NCBI RefSeq assembly: GCF_000429425.1
Contig: NZ_AUBV01000014.1
Span: 1-64,000, forward strand
DNA length: 64,000 nucleotides
Reading direction: 5' to 3'
From: Algoriphagus mannitolivorans DSM 15301
GTDB taxonomy: Bacteria; Bacteroidota; Bacteroidia; Cytophagales; Cyclobacteriaceae
Made by a program: the position numbers and the translations under genes. The notes under the pieces are model-generated. The model searched no databases and was not told where the DNA came from. It worked only from the letters and a program-made list of their open reading frames with translations. Positions within the stretch are counted from its first letter, which is position 1; every line of letters starts with the position of its first letter. Shown piece after piece: positions 34,838 to 43,156 of this stretch.

Positions 34838-35848
34838 TCAAACTAATTCCGCCCCAATACCCGGCCCCTCAGGAAATGCCACCTTTTCAGGAGTTATCAT
34901 TACACCTCTCGCCGGATCTTTTGCCAACAGCATTGCCCCATCCATATCCACATAATCTAGTAAGGGAGCAATATGGGCGATTGCGGTGATTCCCACTGAG
35001 GATTCGGTCATGCATCCCACCATGGTTTTCATCCCCAAAGACTTGGCCTCATGGATCATTCGCAATCCAGGCGTGATTCCTCCCGCCTTGACCAGTTTCA
35101 CATTGATGGCATGAAATAGGCCATGACATTTTTTTACATCACTTTCGACGATGCAGCTTTCATCGGCCATCACAGGAAGTTTGGAGAATTGGAAGACTTC
35201 TTTCATCCCCTCCAAATCATCTTTTCCTAAGGGCTGCTCCATAAACTCCACGCCCAATTTTGCTAGCTCTTCGGAGTAGCGAATAGCTTGCTCAGCTGTC
35301 CAGGCGCAATTGGCATCAATTCGGAAGGTAGAGTCGGTATGTTTTCTAAGCTCACGGACAATCTCCAAGTCATTCTGAGTTCCCAATTTGATTTTGTAGA
35401 TCGGCCAGTCGACTTCTTTCATCTTGGCAACCATCTTTTCCACCGTGTCAATCCCGATGGTGAAGTTGGTCAGTGGAATGTTTTTTGGGTTCAGATTAAG
35501 ATATTCATACAGTTTTTTGCCCTGTTTTTTGGTAAACCAATCCCATGCCGCCATGTCCAGTGCGCATTGTGCAAAAGGATTGTCTTTAAAAATTTCCTTG
35601 CTTTTTTCCCATAGTTCCTCGGGAGTTTTCCAGATACGGCCTTCCACCACTGGCCGGGCTTCTTCCAGGCAGGCACTCATGTTTTCGATGGTCATGCCAT
35701 AGAAAGGATTGGTGGTGGACTCTCCCAGACCATACACTCCTTCTTCCTCGAGCTTTACAATCAGGGTATCCTGAATATCCCGACTTTGGTGTGCGATGGT
35801 AAAAGTATGTTTCAAGGGGAGGTCAAAAACCTGATAACTTAACTTCAT
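34838..35848 (-). CDS. Dipeptide epimerase (L-Ala-D/L-Glu epimerase type)
   Basis: An enolase-superfamily enzyme of 336 residues, likely recycling murein peptides by epimerising L-Ala-D-Glu. Acid-base lysines K152 and K154 (YKIKLG) and K254 (KAGG), metal ligands D178, E204 and D229, and the DxD motif at 301-303 that holds the substrate's amino group are all present. Its start overlaps the open frame of the divergent M14 peptidase but not that gene's likely true start, leaving 73 bp for two promoters. Confidence 0.92.
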   Translation of the reverse strand: MKLSYQVFDLPLKHTFTIAHQSRDIQDTLIVKLEEEGVYGLGESTTNPFYGMTIENMSACLEEARPVVEGRIWKTPEELWEKSKEIFKDNPFAQCALDMAAWDWFTKKQGKKLYEYLNLNPKNIPLTNFTIGIDTVEKMVAKMKEVDWPIYKIKLGTQNDLEIVRELRKHTDSTFRIDANCAWTAEQAIRYSEELAKLGVEFMEQPLGKDDLEGMKEVFQFSKLPVMADESCIVESDVKKCHGLFHAINVKLVKAGGITPGLRMIHEAKSLGMKTMVGCMTESSVGITAIAHIAPLLDYVDMDGAMLLAKDPARGVMITPEKVAFPEGPGIGAELV

Positions 35849-35921
35849 GGCCCGATTTTTAAGGTTTGGTAAAAATACATGCTTTTATTACTTCCGAATG
35901 CCTAGTTTTATTCCGAATTCC

Positions 35922-37418
35922 ATGAAAAATCAATTGAAAATGGTCAACCGATTGCCAAAAAACCTGTTTTTGTATTTCCTGGTGTTTGTGACTGCCACTT
36001 TAAGTGTTCAGGCTCAAGATACCTACCTTCCCATGTCACTGGAAAAGCTTGAGGCGGCTTTTTCCAAGTATCAAGAGCCTGCCTTGACCCACCGAAGATT
36101 CAAGCACGCGGAATTACAACCATTGATTCAAAAGCACTCTGGGGCATTTCAGATCGAAAAGCTTGGCGAGTCTATTGAAGGAAGAAGTATTTCCTCTCTG
36201 AAATGGGGGAAGGGAAAAACCAAGGTCATGCTTTGGTCCCAAATGCATGGAAATGAAAGCACAGCGACCATGTCCCTCTTTGATCTCTTTAATTTTTTGG
36301 AAGGGAAAGAGGATGGATATGATGAGCTGAGAAAGCTTTTGAAGGAAAAACTCAGTCTAAAATTTATCCCGATGATCAATCCGGACGGGGCAGAAGCATT
36401 CAAAAGAAGAAATTCTCTGGACATTGATCTGAACCGGGATGCCATTTCTCAGATTTCTCCTGAGGCGGTGATTCTTAAGGCCGCACGGGATAATTTCGAA
36501 CCCGAGTTTGGCTTCAATCTTCATGACCAGCAAGTGTATTATAATGTGGTAAATACGCCAAAGCAAGCCACGATCTCCCTTTTGGCACCCGCATATAATC
36601 ATGAAACTGAAATCAATGAGGTTCGTGGCCGAGCCATGAAAACCATTGCAGGGATGAATGAACTCCTTCAGCAAATTATCCCAGAGGGAGTTGGCAAATA
36701 TGACGATGCCTTTGAGCCCAGAGCTTTTGGGGATAATATCCAAAAATGGGGTACCAGTACGATCCTGATAGAATCCGGAGGCTATCCTAATGATCCCGAG
36801 AAGCAGGAAATCCGAAAGATCAACTTTATGATTATCCTGAATGCCCTCCACCAAATCGCCACAGAGGGATATGAGAAATATACTACTGAGCAATATTTTG
36901 CCATTCCGGATAACGGACTTCAGCTGGTGGACTTAAAGATCAACGAAATGCTCGTGACTATGAACGTAAAACAATATCCTATTGACCTGGTCATCCGAAG
37001 AAGGGAGTCTGAAGCCAACGGATCCTACTTTGTAAGTGGGGCAATTGATGATTTGGGAGATATGCAGGTGTATTTTGGATTTGAGGAATTGGACGCAACT
37101 GGTTTGGAGTATACTGAAGGAAAAGTCTACCCCAATGCTTTTGAAAATATCCAGCAGATCAGTTCTGAAAAGGCCCTGGAGTTACTCAGACAAGGATTTA
37201 TGGCCGTGAAAGTAAAAAATGGAACTCCACGACAGCTGCATAGTCTTCCTATTCAAGTTTTGAAATCTACTGAAAAACTATCCGGCGGTTGGACTACCAG
37301 TTCTGCCCCGAACTTCTTTCTCTCCAAAAACGGAGCGCTCAAATACGCCGTGATCAATGGCTATCTAATTGATTTGGAAAACCCCAAAAGCCAGGAATTC
37401 AAAAACCGGGTACTGTAG
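35922..37418 (+). CDS. Secreted M14-family zinc carboxypeptidase
   Basis: A signal peptide (ending near LSVQAQ) and an M14 peptidase domain: zinc ligands in QMHGNEST (HxxE) and LHDQQ (His), substrate-binding NPDG and DIDLNRD, and the catalytic Glu in IESGGYPND. The last 130 residues form an extra domain. I start at ATG 35922; ATG 35940 is also possible, and the longer frame from 35847 would overlap the divergent epimerase gene. It should cleave C-terminal residues from peptides outside the cytoplasm, perhaps feeding the divergent dipeptide epimerase. Confidence 0.9.
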   Translation: MKNQLKMVNRLPKNLFLYFLVFVTATLSVQAQDTYLPMSLEKLEAAFSKYQEPALTHRRFKHAELQPLIQKHSGAFQIEKLGESIEGRSISSLKWGKGKTKVMLWSQMHGNESTATMSLFDLFNFLEGKEDGYDELRKLLKEKLSLKFIPMINPDGAEAFKRRNSLDIDLNRDAISQISPEAVILKAARDNFEPEFGFNLHDQQVYYNVVNTPKQATISLLAPAYNHETEINEVRGRAMKTIAGMNELLQQIIPEGVGKYDDAFEPRAFGDNIQKWGTSTILIESGGYPNDPEKQEIRKINFMIILNALHQIATEGYEKYTTEQYFAIPDNGLQLVDLKINEMLVTMNVKQYPIDLVIRRRESEANGSYFVSGAIDDLGDMQVYFGFEELDATGLEYTEGKVYPNAFENIQQISSEKALELLRQGFMAVKVKNGTPRQLHSLPIQVLKSTEKLSGGWTTSSAPNFFLSKNGALKYAVINGYLIDLENPKSQEFKNRVL

Positions 37419-37444
37419 GAGTTAAGTTTCCATAAAAATTCAAT

Positions 37445-37470
37445 AACCTGTCGCAACGGCAGGTTTTTTT
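37445..37470 (+). terminator. Terminator of the M14 peptidase gene
   Basis: AACCTG (37445-37450) pairs with CAGGTT (37460-37465), followed by a run of T. Confidence 0.75.
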
Positions 37471-37527
37471 GCGTTTGATGGGGGTATTAAAACTCTTATT
37501 TTCAAGAAACTGTAAACTTTTCATCCC

Positions 37528-38259
37528 ATGAAAACCAATCTTTCGGCCGTCCTTTTTTCCATCGCCATCATCATCGCTGCCTGGGTACTGGGTCATGCGG
37601 TCATTAATCGTAACAGACCCCAGGGAACTGTCCATGTCACAGGTTTGGGCGAACAAAACTTTACCTCAGACTTGATAGTCTGGGAGGGACATTTTACGCG
37701 GGAAAGCAAGGATTTGAAAGCAGCCTATGCGGATTTGGAAAAAGACAGGACGGCAGTCACCCAATACCTAAAGTCCAAAGGAATCATGGACGATCAGCTG
37801 GTATTTAATGCCGTTTCCACGCTACCGATGTATCAGCAACATTACACCGCTTCGGGAAATTATGCCGGGCAGACTTTTACAGGATACCAATTGAGCCAAA
37901 CCTTGGTGATCGAGTCTAAAGAAGTAGAAAAAGTGGAAAAGGTGAGCAGGGAAATCACGGAGCTTTTGAATCAGGGAATCACTTTTTATTCTCAGCTACC
38001 TAGATATTACTATACCCAACTCGAATCCCTCAAATTGGAAATGGTTGCCAAAGCCACAGAGGATGGAAGGGTACGTGCCGAGCGAATTGCCGAAAACTCC
38101 AAATCCAGGTTGGGAGACCTAGTCACTGCTAATATGGGAGTCTTTCAAATCACCGGGCAAAATTCCGGGGAAGACTACTCCTGGGGAGGCGCGTTCAATA
38201 CCGCATCCAAAAACAAAACCGCTTCGATTACCATGAAGTTGGTGTTTGAGGTAGATTGA
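37528..38259 (+). CDS. SIMPL-domain (DUF541) membrane-anchored protein
   Basis: One N-terminal membrane helix (about 5-25) anchors a SIMPL/DUF541 domain that begins with VHVTGLGEQNFTSD and ends TASITMKLVFEVD. Proteins of this family act in the periplasm; no reaction is known. It stands between two terminated units and runs 16 bp before rlmF, so they may be co-transcribed. Confidence 0.88.
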   Translation: MKTNLSAVLFSIAIIIAAWVLGHAVINRNRPQGTVHVTGLGEQNFTSDLIVWEGHFTRESKDLKAAYADLEKDRTAVTQYLKSKGIMDDQLVFNAVSTLPMYQQHYTASGNYAGQTFTGYQLSQTLVIESKEVEKVEKVSREITELLNQGITFYSQLPRYYYTQLESLKLEMVAKATEDGRVRAERIAENSKSRLGDLVTANMGVFQITGQNSGEDYSWGGAFNTASKNKTASITMKLVFEVD

Positions 38260-38275
38260 TTGGTAGATTTGGTAG

Positions 38276-39187
38276 ATGAAAAAGCAAGAATCCCCGAAAC
38301 TTCACCCTAGAAATATCCACCAAGGTCGGTATGACTTAGATGAACTGGTAAAAGTGGAGGAGAGGCTGCGGGAGTTTGTTTTTACCAATGAATTTGGGAA
38401 TAATAGTATAGATTTTTCGAATCCTTTGGCTGTAAAAGCTCTCAATGCTGCCCTGCTCAAATCTTTCTATAAAGTTGAATTTTGGGATATCCCACCGGGT
38501 TTTCTTTGCCCACCGATTCCGGGAAGAGCGGATTACATTCATTATTTGGGGGATTTACTTTCGGAAAAGAACGGACAAAAGATTCCGAAAGGCTCTGAAA
38601 TCAAGGTGTTGGACATAGGAACTGGGGCGAACTTGATCTATCCCATCATCGGGAGTTCGGTTTATGGGTGGTCATTTGTGGGTTCTGAAATAAATCCTGC
38701 CGCATTGGCGTCTGCTTTTCAGATTTTACAGAAAAACCCTTTGCTCAAGGAGAAGATTGAGCTTCGAAAACAGGAATCTCCTGGCCTGATTTTTCAGGGG
38801 ATAATTGAAAAAGGAGAATTTTTCGACCTGACCATGTGCAATCCGCCGTTTCACGAGTCAGCCGAAGCAGCCCAGGAAGGAAGCCGGAGAAAAGTTCGTA
38901 ACCTAACCGGAAAGTCGGTTTCCAAAGCGGGTTTAAATTTTGGAGGGCAGGCAGCAGAGCTTTGGACTGAGGGAGGGGAATTGGCGTTTATTCAGAATAT
39001 GATCCGGGAAAGTCTCCGTTTCAAAAGTCAGGTTTTTTGGTTTACGACTTTGGTGTCCAAATCGGAGAACCTGCCCAAGATTTTGAAATCCATGGCTCTG
39101 GCAGGAATTAGAGAACACAAAGTGGTAGAGATGGCACAGGGAAATAAAATCAGTCGTTTTGTGGCTTGGACCTACCATATTCGATAG
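38276..39187 (+). CDS. rlmF: 23S rRNA (adenine-1618-N6)-methyltransferase
   Basis: Methylates A1618 of 23S rRNA with SAM. The family opening LHPRNIHQGRYDLDELV, the DFSNPLAVKALNAALL block, the SAM loop LDIGTGANLIYP and the catalytic CNPPFHES (an NPPF type N6-adenine motif) are all clear. At 303 residues it has the usual length. It follows the SIMPL gene by 16 bp. Confidence 0.95.
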   Translation: MKKQESPKLHPRNIHQGRYDLDELVKVEERLREFVFTNEFGNNSIDFSNPLAVKALNAALLKSFYKVEFWDIPPGFLCPPIPGRADYIHYLGDLLSEKNGQKIPKGSEIKVLDIGTGANLIYPIIGSSVYGWSFVGSEINPAALASAFQILQKNPLLKEKIELRKQESPGLIFQGIIEKGEFFDLTMCNPPFHESAEAAQEGSRRKVRNLTGKSVSKAGLNFGGQAAELWTEGGELAFIQNMIRESLRFKSQVFWFTTLVSKSENLPKILKSMALAGIREHKVVEMAQGNKISRFVAWTYHIR

Positions 39188-39206
39188 TCTTGACATTGTA
39201 AAAAAA

Positions 39207-39282
39207 GGAGCCTCTTTTTTAGTTTTTTTCGCAAATCAAAAAAAATCAGTATGCAAATTTCTGTCCTTTAGTAAGAGGCTTC
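39207..39282 (+). repeat. Long-loop hairpin after rlmF
   Basis: GGAGCCTCTT (39207-39216) can pair with AAGAGGCTTC (39273-39282), one G-U included, across about 56 nt, followed by a T-rich run. It may be a weak terminator of rlmF or part of the leader of the next gene. Confidence 0.35.
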
Positions 39283-39317
39283 TTTTCTAATTTTTGGTTT
39301 CAAAAAATAAAAAAACT

Positions 39318-39689
39318 ATGAAAAGGATATGGATAATCAGCTTATTCCTTTTAATGAGAATAAGTGTAATGGCACAGGAAGCATCGCCAAAGACTGCCGA
39401 TGAATTAAGGAAAAATGGAAGTGGGGAACTTGTCGTAAGTTTGATCGCCTTCTCAGGCACGGCGGTCTTAGTGGCCTACATGGCATCCGGCAAGCCGGAT
39501 TTGGACAGCATAGGAGTTTTATTTGGAGGTGGTGTAATCCTGGCGACTTTGGGCACCGTTACTATGATTTCAGCAAATAAGAACTTTCGTGCAGCAAGAG
39601 CTCTGGAGGCTCAGGTAGGTATGGTACCTATAAATTTCCATTCCTCTAGGGCTGGTGTTCCCGGGTTAGGGATAAAATTTAGATTTTAA
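39318..39689 (+). CDS. Small membrane protein of unknown function
   Basis: A 123-residue protein from ATG 39318: a signal peptide (cleaved near VMAQ-E), then two glycine-rich membrane segments (LVVSLIAFSGTAVLVAYMA and a second around LFGGGVILATLGTVTMI), then a tail ending IKFRF. No known family is recognised. It has its own strong terminator and about 130 bp upstream, so it is a single-gene unit. Confidence 0.7.
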   Translation: MKRIWIISLFLLMRISVMAQEASPKTADELRKNGSGELVVSLIAFSGTAVLVAYMASGKPDLDSIGVLFGGGVILATLGTVTMISANKNFRAARALEAQVGMVPINFHSSRAGVPGLGIKFRF

Positions 39690-39726
39690 AAAAAATGCCC
39701 GGGATTCAGAATTCCGGGCATTTTTT
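39690..39726. terminator. Strong bidirectional terminator
   Basis: AAAAAATGCCCGG (39690-39702) pairs with CCGGGCATTTTTT (39714-39726) between the convergent small membrane protein and OsmC genes. Confidence 0.9.
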
Positions 39727-39743
39727 GATTTTTCTAAGGCTTA

Positions 39744-40157
39744 TTAAGCAGTTAGCGTATATTCTGAGCTAATTTCCAATTTTAAGGCTCTGGAAATAGG
39801 GCAGTTTTCCTCAGCGTCTTTGACTTGTTTGGCAAATTCTTCTTCGGAAATTCCTTCTACCTCTGCTTTGATCACCAAATGGGATTTTTTCAGGGTGCCA
39901 TCCTCAAAAGTGATTTTGGATGTTACGTCCAAAGATTTTGGAGGGAAATTGACTCCACTGAGATTGAAGCTCAGTTTCATGGCAAAGCAGCCTGCGTGAG
40001 CCGCCGCAACGAGTTCCTCCGGGTTGGTGCCTACTCCGTCTTCAAATCGGGTGTTGAAAGAGTATTGAGTGTCTTTTAGTACAGTGCTGTCGGTAGTTAA
40101 TTTACCTGAGCCTTCCTTGCCGCTACCTTTCCATACGGCTGTTGCTTTTCTGATCAT
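39744..40157 (-). CDS. osmC: OsmC-family peroxiredoxin
   Basis: A 137-residue OsmC-type thiol peroxidase with both reactive cysteines: one in HAGCFAMKLS and one in NCPISRA. It should reduce organic hydroperoxides in the cytoplasm. I start at ATG 40157 (MIRKATAVW), where the family fold begins; the extra 23 residues upstream are not family-like. Unlike the OsmC homologue at 19148, it keeps the second Cys. It stands alone, ending at the strong terminator. Confidence 0.9.
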   Translation of the reverse strand: MIRKATAVWKGSGKEGSGKLTTDSTVLKDTQYSFNTRFEDGVGTNPEELVAAAHAGCFAMKLSFNLSGVNFPPKSLDVTSKITFEDGTLKKSHLVIKAEVEGISEEEFAKQVKDAEENCPISRALKLEISSEYTLTA

Positions 40158-40240
40158 GGTTTTAAAGAGTTTAGAGATTAAAAGATAAGTATTAAAGGGA
40201 TTTGAAAAGGAGAAAGTTTCTGGCAATCTAAATTTCTTGG

Positions 40241-40323
40241 GTTTCCCGCAGATCTAAACAGAAAAAGTCGCTGATTTCCGGAGATTTCTAGAATCAGCGA
40301 TCATCAGCGAATATCAGCGGGAT
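40241..40323. repeat. Palindromic repeat, left copy (flanks the GxxExxY gene)
   Basis: An 83-bp stretch beginning TTTCCCGC and ending ATCAGCGGGAT. Its interior contains GCTGATTTCCGG and the shared run AATCAGCGATCATCAGCGA. The ends are complementary (CCCGC/GCGGG), and the same sequence recurs in the same direction at 40809-40912. Confidence 0.8.
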
Positions 40324-40420
40324 TAATATAATTGAATCCGAAGGGACAAAGCTTTTTGTATGAAAAAGAGGAATTGGGATCTAGAGGCCTACTTTTGAAG
40401 ATTAGTATTTAAATTTAGTA

Positions 40421-40804
40421 ATGCATGAAAATGAGATCACTTTTTTAATCCGGGGAGCAATTTTTAAAGTCTACAATACCCTCGGCCCAGGACTTCTGGA
40501 ATCCAGCTACGAAGCAGCTCTGGAATATGAGTTAATAAAGGCTGGACTCTTTATTGAAAGGCAAGTAGGACTACCCTTATTTTATGAAGAAATGAAATTA
40601 GATGTTGGTTATCGTTTGGACTTGCTGGTCGAGAAAAAAGTAATTGTTGAAATTAAATCAGTCGAGTCTCTTGCAGAAGTTCATTACAAACAGATTGTGA
40701 CCTACTTGAGATTATCGGGCTTAAGAGTTGGCATCTTGGTGAATTTTAATACAGAAGACATTGCTAAATCAATCCACAGAAGAGTAAATAATTTTCATGA
40801 TTGA
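40421..40804 (+). CDS. GxxExxY-family protein
   Basis: A 127-residue protein of the GxxExxY family, named from the motif seen here as GLLESSY. The later run YRLDLLVEKKVIVEIKS has the D...ExK pattern of PD-(D/E)xK nuclease folds, so a nuclease activity is possible but unproven. It is flanked on both sides by copies of a palindromic repeat, as if gene and repeats were one unit. It starts 97 bp after the left copy and ends 4 bp before the right copy. Its function is not known. Confidence 0.88.
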   Translation: MHENEITFLIRGAIFKVYNTLGPGLLESSYEAALEYELIKAGLFIERQVGLPLFYEEMKLDVGYRLDLLVEKKVIVEIKSVESLAEVHYKQIVTYLRLSGLRVGILVNFNTEDIAKSIHRRVNNFHD

Positions 40805-40808
40805 TTTT

Positions 40809-40912
40809 TTCCCGCTGATCTCCGCAGAAAATGTTGCTGATCTCCGGTGATTTCCAAAATCAGCGATCATCAGCGATGAAGATCGGCGAATATCAGCGGG
40901 ATATAGAAAGTC
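40809..40912. repeat. Palindromic repeat, right copy (overlaps a glycosyltransferase 3' end)
   Basis: A 104-bp stretch with the same start (TTCCCGC), the same interior run AATCAGCGATCATCAGCGA and the same end ATCAGCGGGAT as the left copy, plus about 12 extra bases (GAAGATCGGCGA). On the minus strand its end, ATCCCGCTGA, supplies the last codons and the stop of the glycosyltransferase. Confidence 0.8.
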
Positions 40913-42020
40913 TTTGAAAAACCTCCAAATACTGCTCCGTCACATAATCCCAATTGTATTTTTGGGTCAGTCCTTTTCTGGCTGTTTTTCGGAGATTTTC
41001 CAATTCTTGAGGATGCGAATCCGCCTTTTCCACCAATGCTTTTACAGACTCTGAGTTTTTCTCAAAATACCAGCCATGGGTTCCGTTTTGAAGCATTTCC
41101 TGATTAAATGGGGTGTTTAGTGCCAAAATTGCACAGCCATATCCCAAAGCCTTCAGCATGGCTGGATTGGTTCCCCCAAACTCATGTCCGTGAAAATACA
41201 CATAGCAATGGGAGTACAAGGCAGCCAATTCCTCCGGATCAGTGACATATCCTGTAAAAAGAAGTCGGGGATCCCGAATGTTTTTCAAGCGATTAGCCCA
41301 AGGATCTGCATAAGGGACATCCCCAACAATCACCAATCTTCTTTCAGAGTCTGAGTTCAAAAATCCTTCGATGATCAGGTCTGCATTGTTGTCGGGAACC
41401 AGTCTTCCAACAATTAAATAATACGAATGGCTTTCCAGATTCCACTTTTGCAAGGGTTCAGGACCAACGCTTTCTCGGGGATTTGCACCATAGGCAATGA
41501 CCTTGGAGTCCGTTTGGAAAAGCTCCAGATAGACTCTTCGCATTTCATCTGAATCATTGATCACCTGATCATAAAATTTGGTAGCCATTTTAGACGCCCA
41601 GAAAAAATATTTTGCTCCTAGCCCTTTCCATTTGGGTCTCAACCACTCCAAGCCATCGACATTAATAGCCGTAGGTTTTCTGAAAATTTTGGAAATAGCC
41701 CCAAAGGGACCATTCCCGGAGTTGACCACAAAAATCACATCTACATCCGAAAAACTGGCGTGAAGCATGGAGAAAAAGGTATGCGTTAACTGGGTCAGGC
41801 TTTTGGATTCGATGGCGGGAGTGTAAATGCATTCGATCCCATTGACCCATCTGGGCCTTTCTTTGAATAATGCCCGATGGTTGTAAACCCGAACATGAAC
41901 GCCCTTTTTGACCAGCCGCTCCCCGAGCTCCTTAATCAGAGTATCATATCCTCCATAGACGTAAGGATATCCCTTGGCACCCATGATGGCTACTTTCAGC
42001 TTTTTCTCAGATGTTGCCAT
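40893..42020 (-). CDS. DUF1972/GT4-type glycosyltransferase
   Basis: A 375-residue GT-B glycosyltransferase. The N-terminal half (VAIMGAKGYPYVYGGYDTLI) is the DUF1972 type seen in rhamnosyl- and related transferases; the C-terminal half has YLIVGRLVPDNN and the HEFGGTNPAMLKALGYG donor-binding segment. It probably adds a sugar to the surface polysaccharide. It overlaps the next upstream gene by 25 bp and is last in a four-gene run. Its final codons and stop lie inside the right-hand repeat copy, suggesting that the original C-terminus was replaced. Confidence 0.9.
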   Translation of the reverse strand: MATSEKKLKVAIMGAKGYPYVYGGYDTLIKELGERLVKKGVHVRVYNHRALFKERPRWVNGIECIYTPAIESKSLTQLTHTFFSMLHASFSDVDVIFVVNSGNGPFGAISKIFRKPTAINVDGLEWLRPKWKGLGAKYFFWASKMATKFYDQVINDSDEMRRVYLELFQTDSKVIAYGANPRESVGPEPLQKWNLESHSYYLIVGRLVPDNNADLIIEGFLNSDSERRLVIVGDVPYADPWANRLKNIRDPRLLFTGYVTDPEELAALYSHCYVYFHGHEFGGTNPAMLKALGYGCAILALNTPFNQEMLQNGTHGWYFEKNSESVKALVEKADSHPQELENLRKTARKGLTQKYNWDYVTEQYLEVFQRLSISR

Positions 42021-43156
42021 AGGTGGTTGACGACTTTTTGTTCGAAGGATTCTAAACTGAATTTCTCCAGGACTCTTTTTCTGCCCTTTTCTCCCATGGA
42101 ATTTCGAAGAGAGGGATCTTCAATCAAGGTGGATATGGCGGCTGATCCGGTTTTCACATTTTTGATGGGGATCAAAAATCCGGTTTCCCCTTCCAAAACC
42201 ATTTCCGAAGCACCGCCAGACTTAGTGGCTACAACAGGTTTGCCAGCAGACATGGCTTCCAAAATAACCGTGGGAAATGAGTCGGGCAAAACAGAAGGCA
42301 AAACAAAAATGTCCAAGGAAGCCATTACTTCAGGGATGTCTGTTCGAAAACCCAGGTAGCTTACTCTCGATTCTAATTTCTTTTTTATGATCTCTTGTTC
42401 CACCTCTTCCAAGATATATTCATAGCCTGGAAAAGGGTCTCCTACCAAGACAAAATGCGCTTCTGGATATTTTTTGGCGATTTTATCGGCCATTTCCAGA
42501 AAGAATAATTGCCCTTTTCCAGGATTGATCCGACCGATCATGCCAATCAAAACTGATTTTGGGCTGAGCTGAAGTTCAGTTTTTAAAGCTCCTTTCGCAT
42601 TCAGAAAGCCCTCATAGGGAATTCCGTTTGGAATCACTTCAATCTGGGCATTTTGTAATTGGGCTTGCCAGTGATCAGCCACTGCTTGAGAGACTGCAAT
42701 GGGCTTTGGCGTACTGCTGTCCAGCATTTTTGCCAAAAGCTTGACTAAAGGGGCTGGGCCAAGAAGGATTTCATGAATATGCCAGATGTGAGGAATTTGA
42801 TTTCGCTTGGCCCAAATAGAACCTACAATAACCGCCAAGGTATTGGAATATACCAGCTCGAAAGAGTACCTCCGGTGAAGCTGCTTCAAAAACCGATAGG
42901 CGTTTAGGTTTTTCTGAACTCGGTTAAAAATACCACTAGGATTCACGTATTTCCTTCTCAAGATGCCCAAGTTTTGGACATAAGTGGGAATGTTCAGCTT
43001 CTTCAATTCCTCTTGGATTGGCCCTTCGTTGGTCAGAACGACTACCGGTGAAAAACCCTGATTTTGATAGAATCGAAGGACTTGAAGGATAATTTTTCCT
43101 GAACCATAGCCTTCTGAGCTGCTTTGTAAAAAAAGGATATGCCGGGTTTTAGCCAT
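41996..43156 (-). CDS. GT4-family glycosyltransferase
   Basis: A 386-residue GT-B enzyme with the N-terminal glycine turn SSEGYGSGKII, donor-binding IGMIGRINPGKGQ and the EAMSAGKPVVATKSGG segment (E-x7-E type). It should transfer a sugar during polysaccharide assembly. It overlaps neighbours on both sides (8 bp upstream, 25 bp downstream), so it is translationally coupled in the gene run 44049-40893. Sugar specificity cannot be read. Confidence 0.9.
   Translation of the reverse strand: MAKTRHILFLQSSSEGYGSGKIILQVLRFYQNQGFSPVVVLTNEGPIQEELKKLNIPTYVQNLGILRRKYVNPSGIFNRVQKNLNAYRFLKQLHRRYSFELVYSNTLAVIVGSIWAKRNQIPHIWHIHEILLGPAPLVKLLAKMLDSSTPKPIAVSQAVADHWQAQLQNAQIEVIPNGIPYEGFLNAKGALKTELQLSPKSVLIGMIGRINPGKGQLFFLEMADKIAKKYPEAHFVLVGDPFPGYEYILEEVEQEIIKKKLESRVSYLGFRTDIPEVMASLDIFVLPSVLPDSFPTVILEAMSAGKPVVATKSGGASEMVLEGETGFLIPIKNVKTGSAAISTLIEDPSLRNSMGEKGRKRVLEKFSLESFEQKVVNHLWQHLRKS

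Noticed and set aside
36357..36893. 178-codon minus-strand open frame
   Set aside because: It is antisense to the catalytic part of the M14 peptidase, whose motifs are clear.
38264..38271. TAGATTTG promoter-like box before rlmF
   Set aside because: It is too close to the start codon and lacks a well-spaced upstream box; read-through from the SIMPL gene is simpler.
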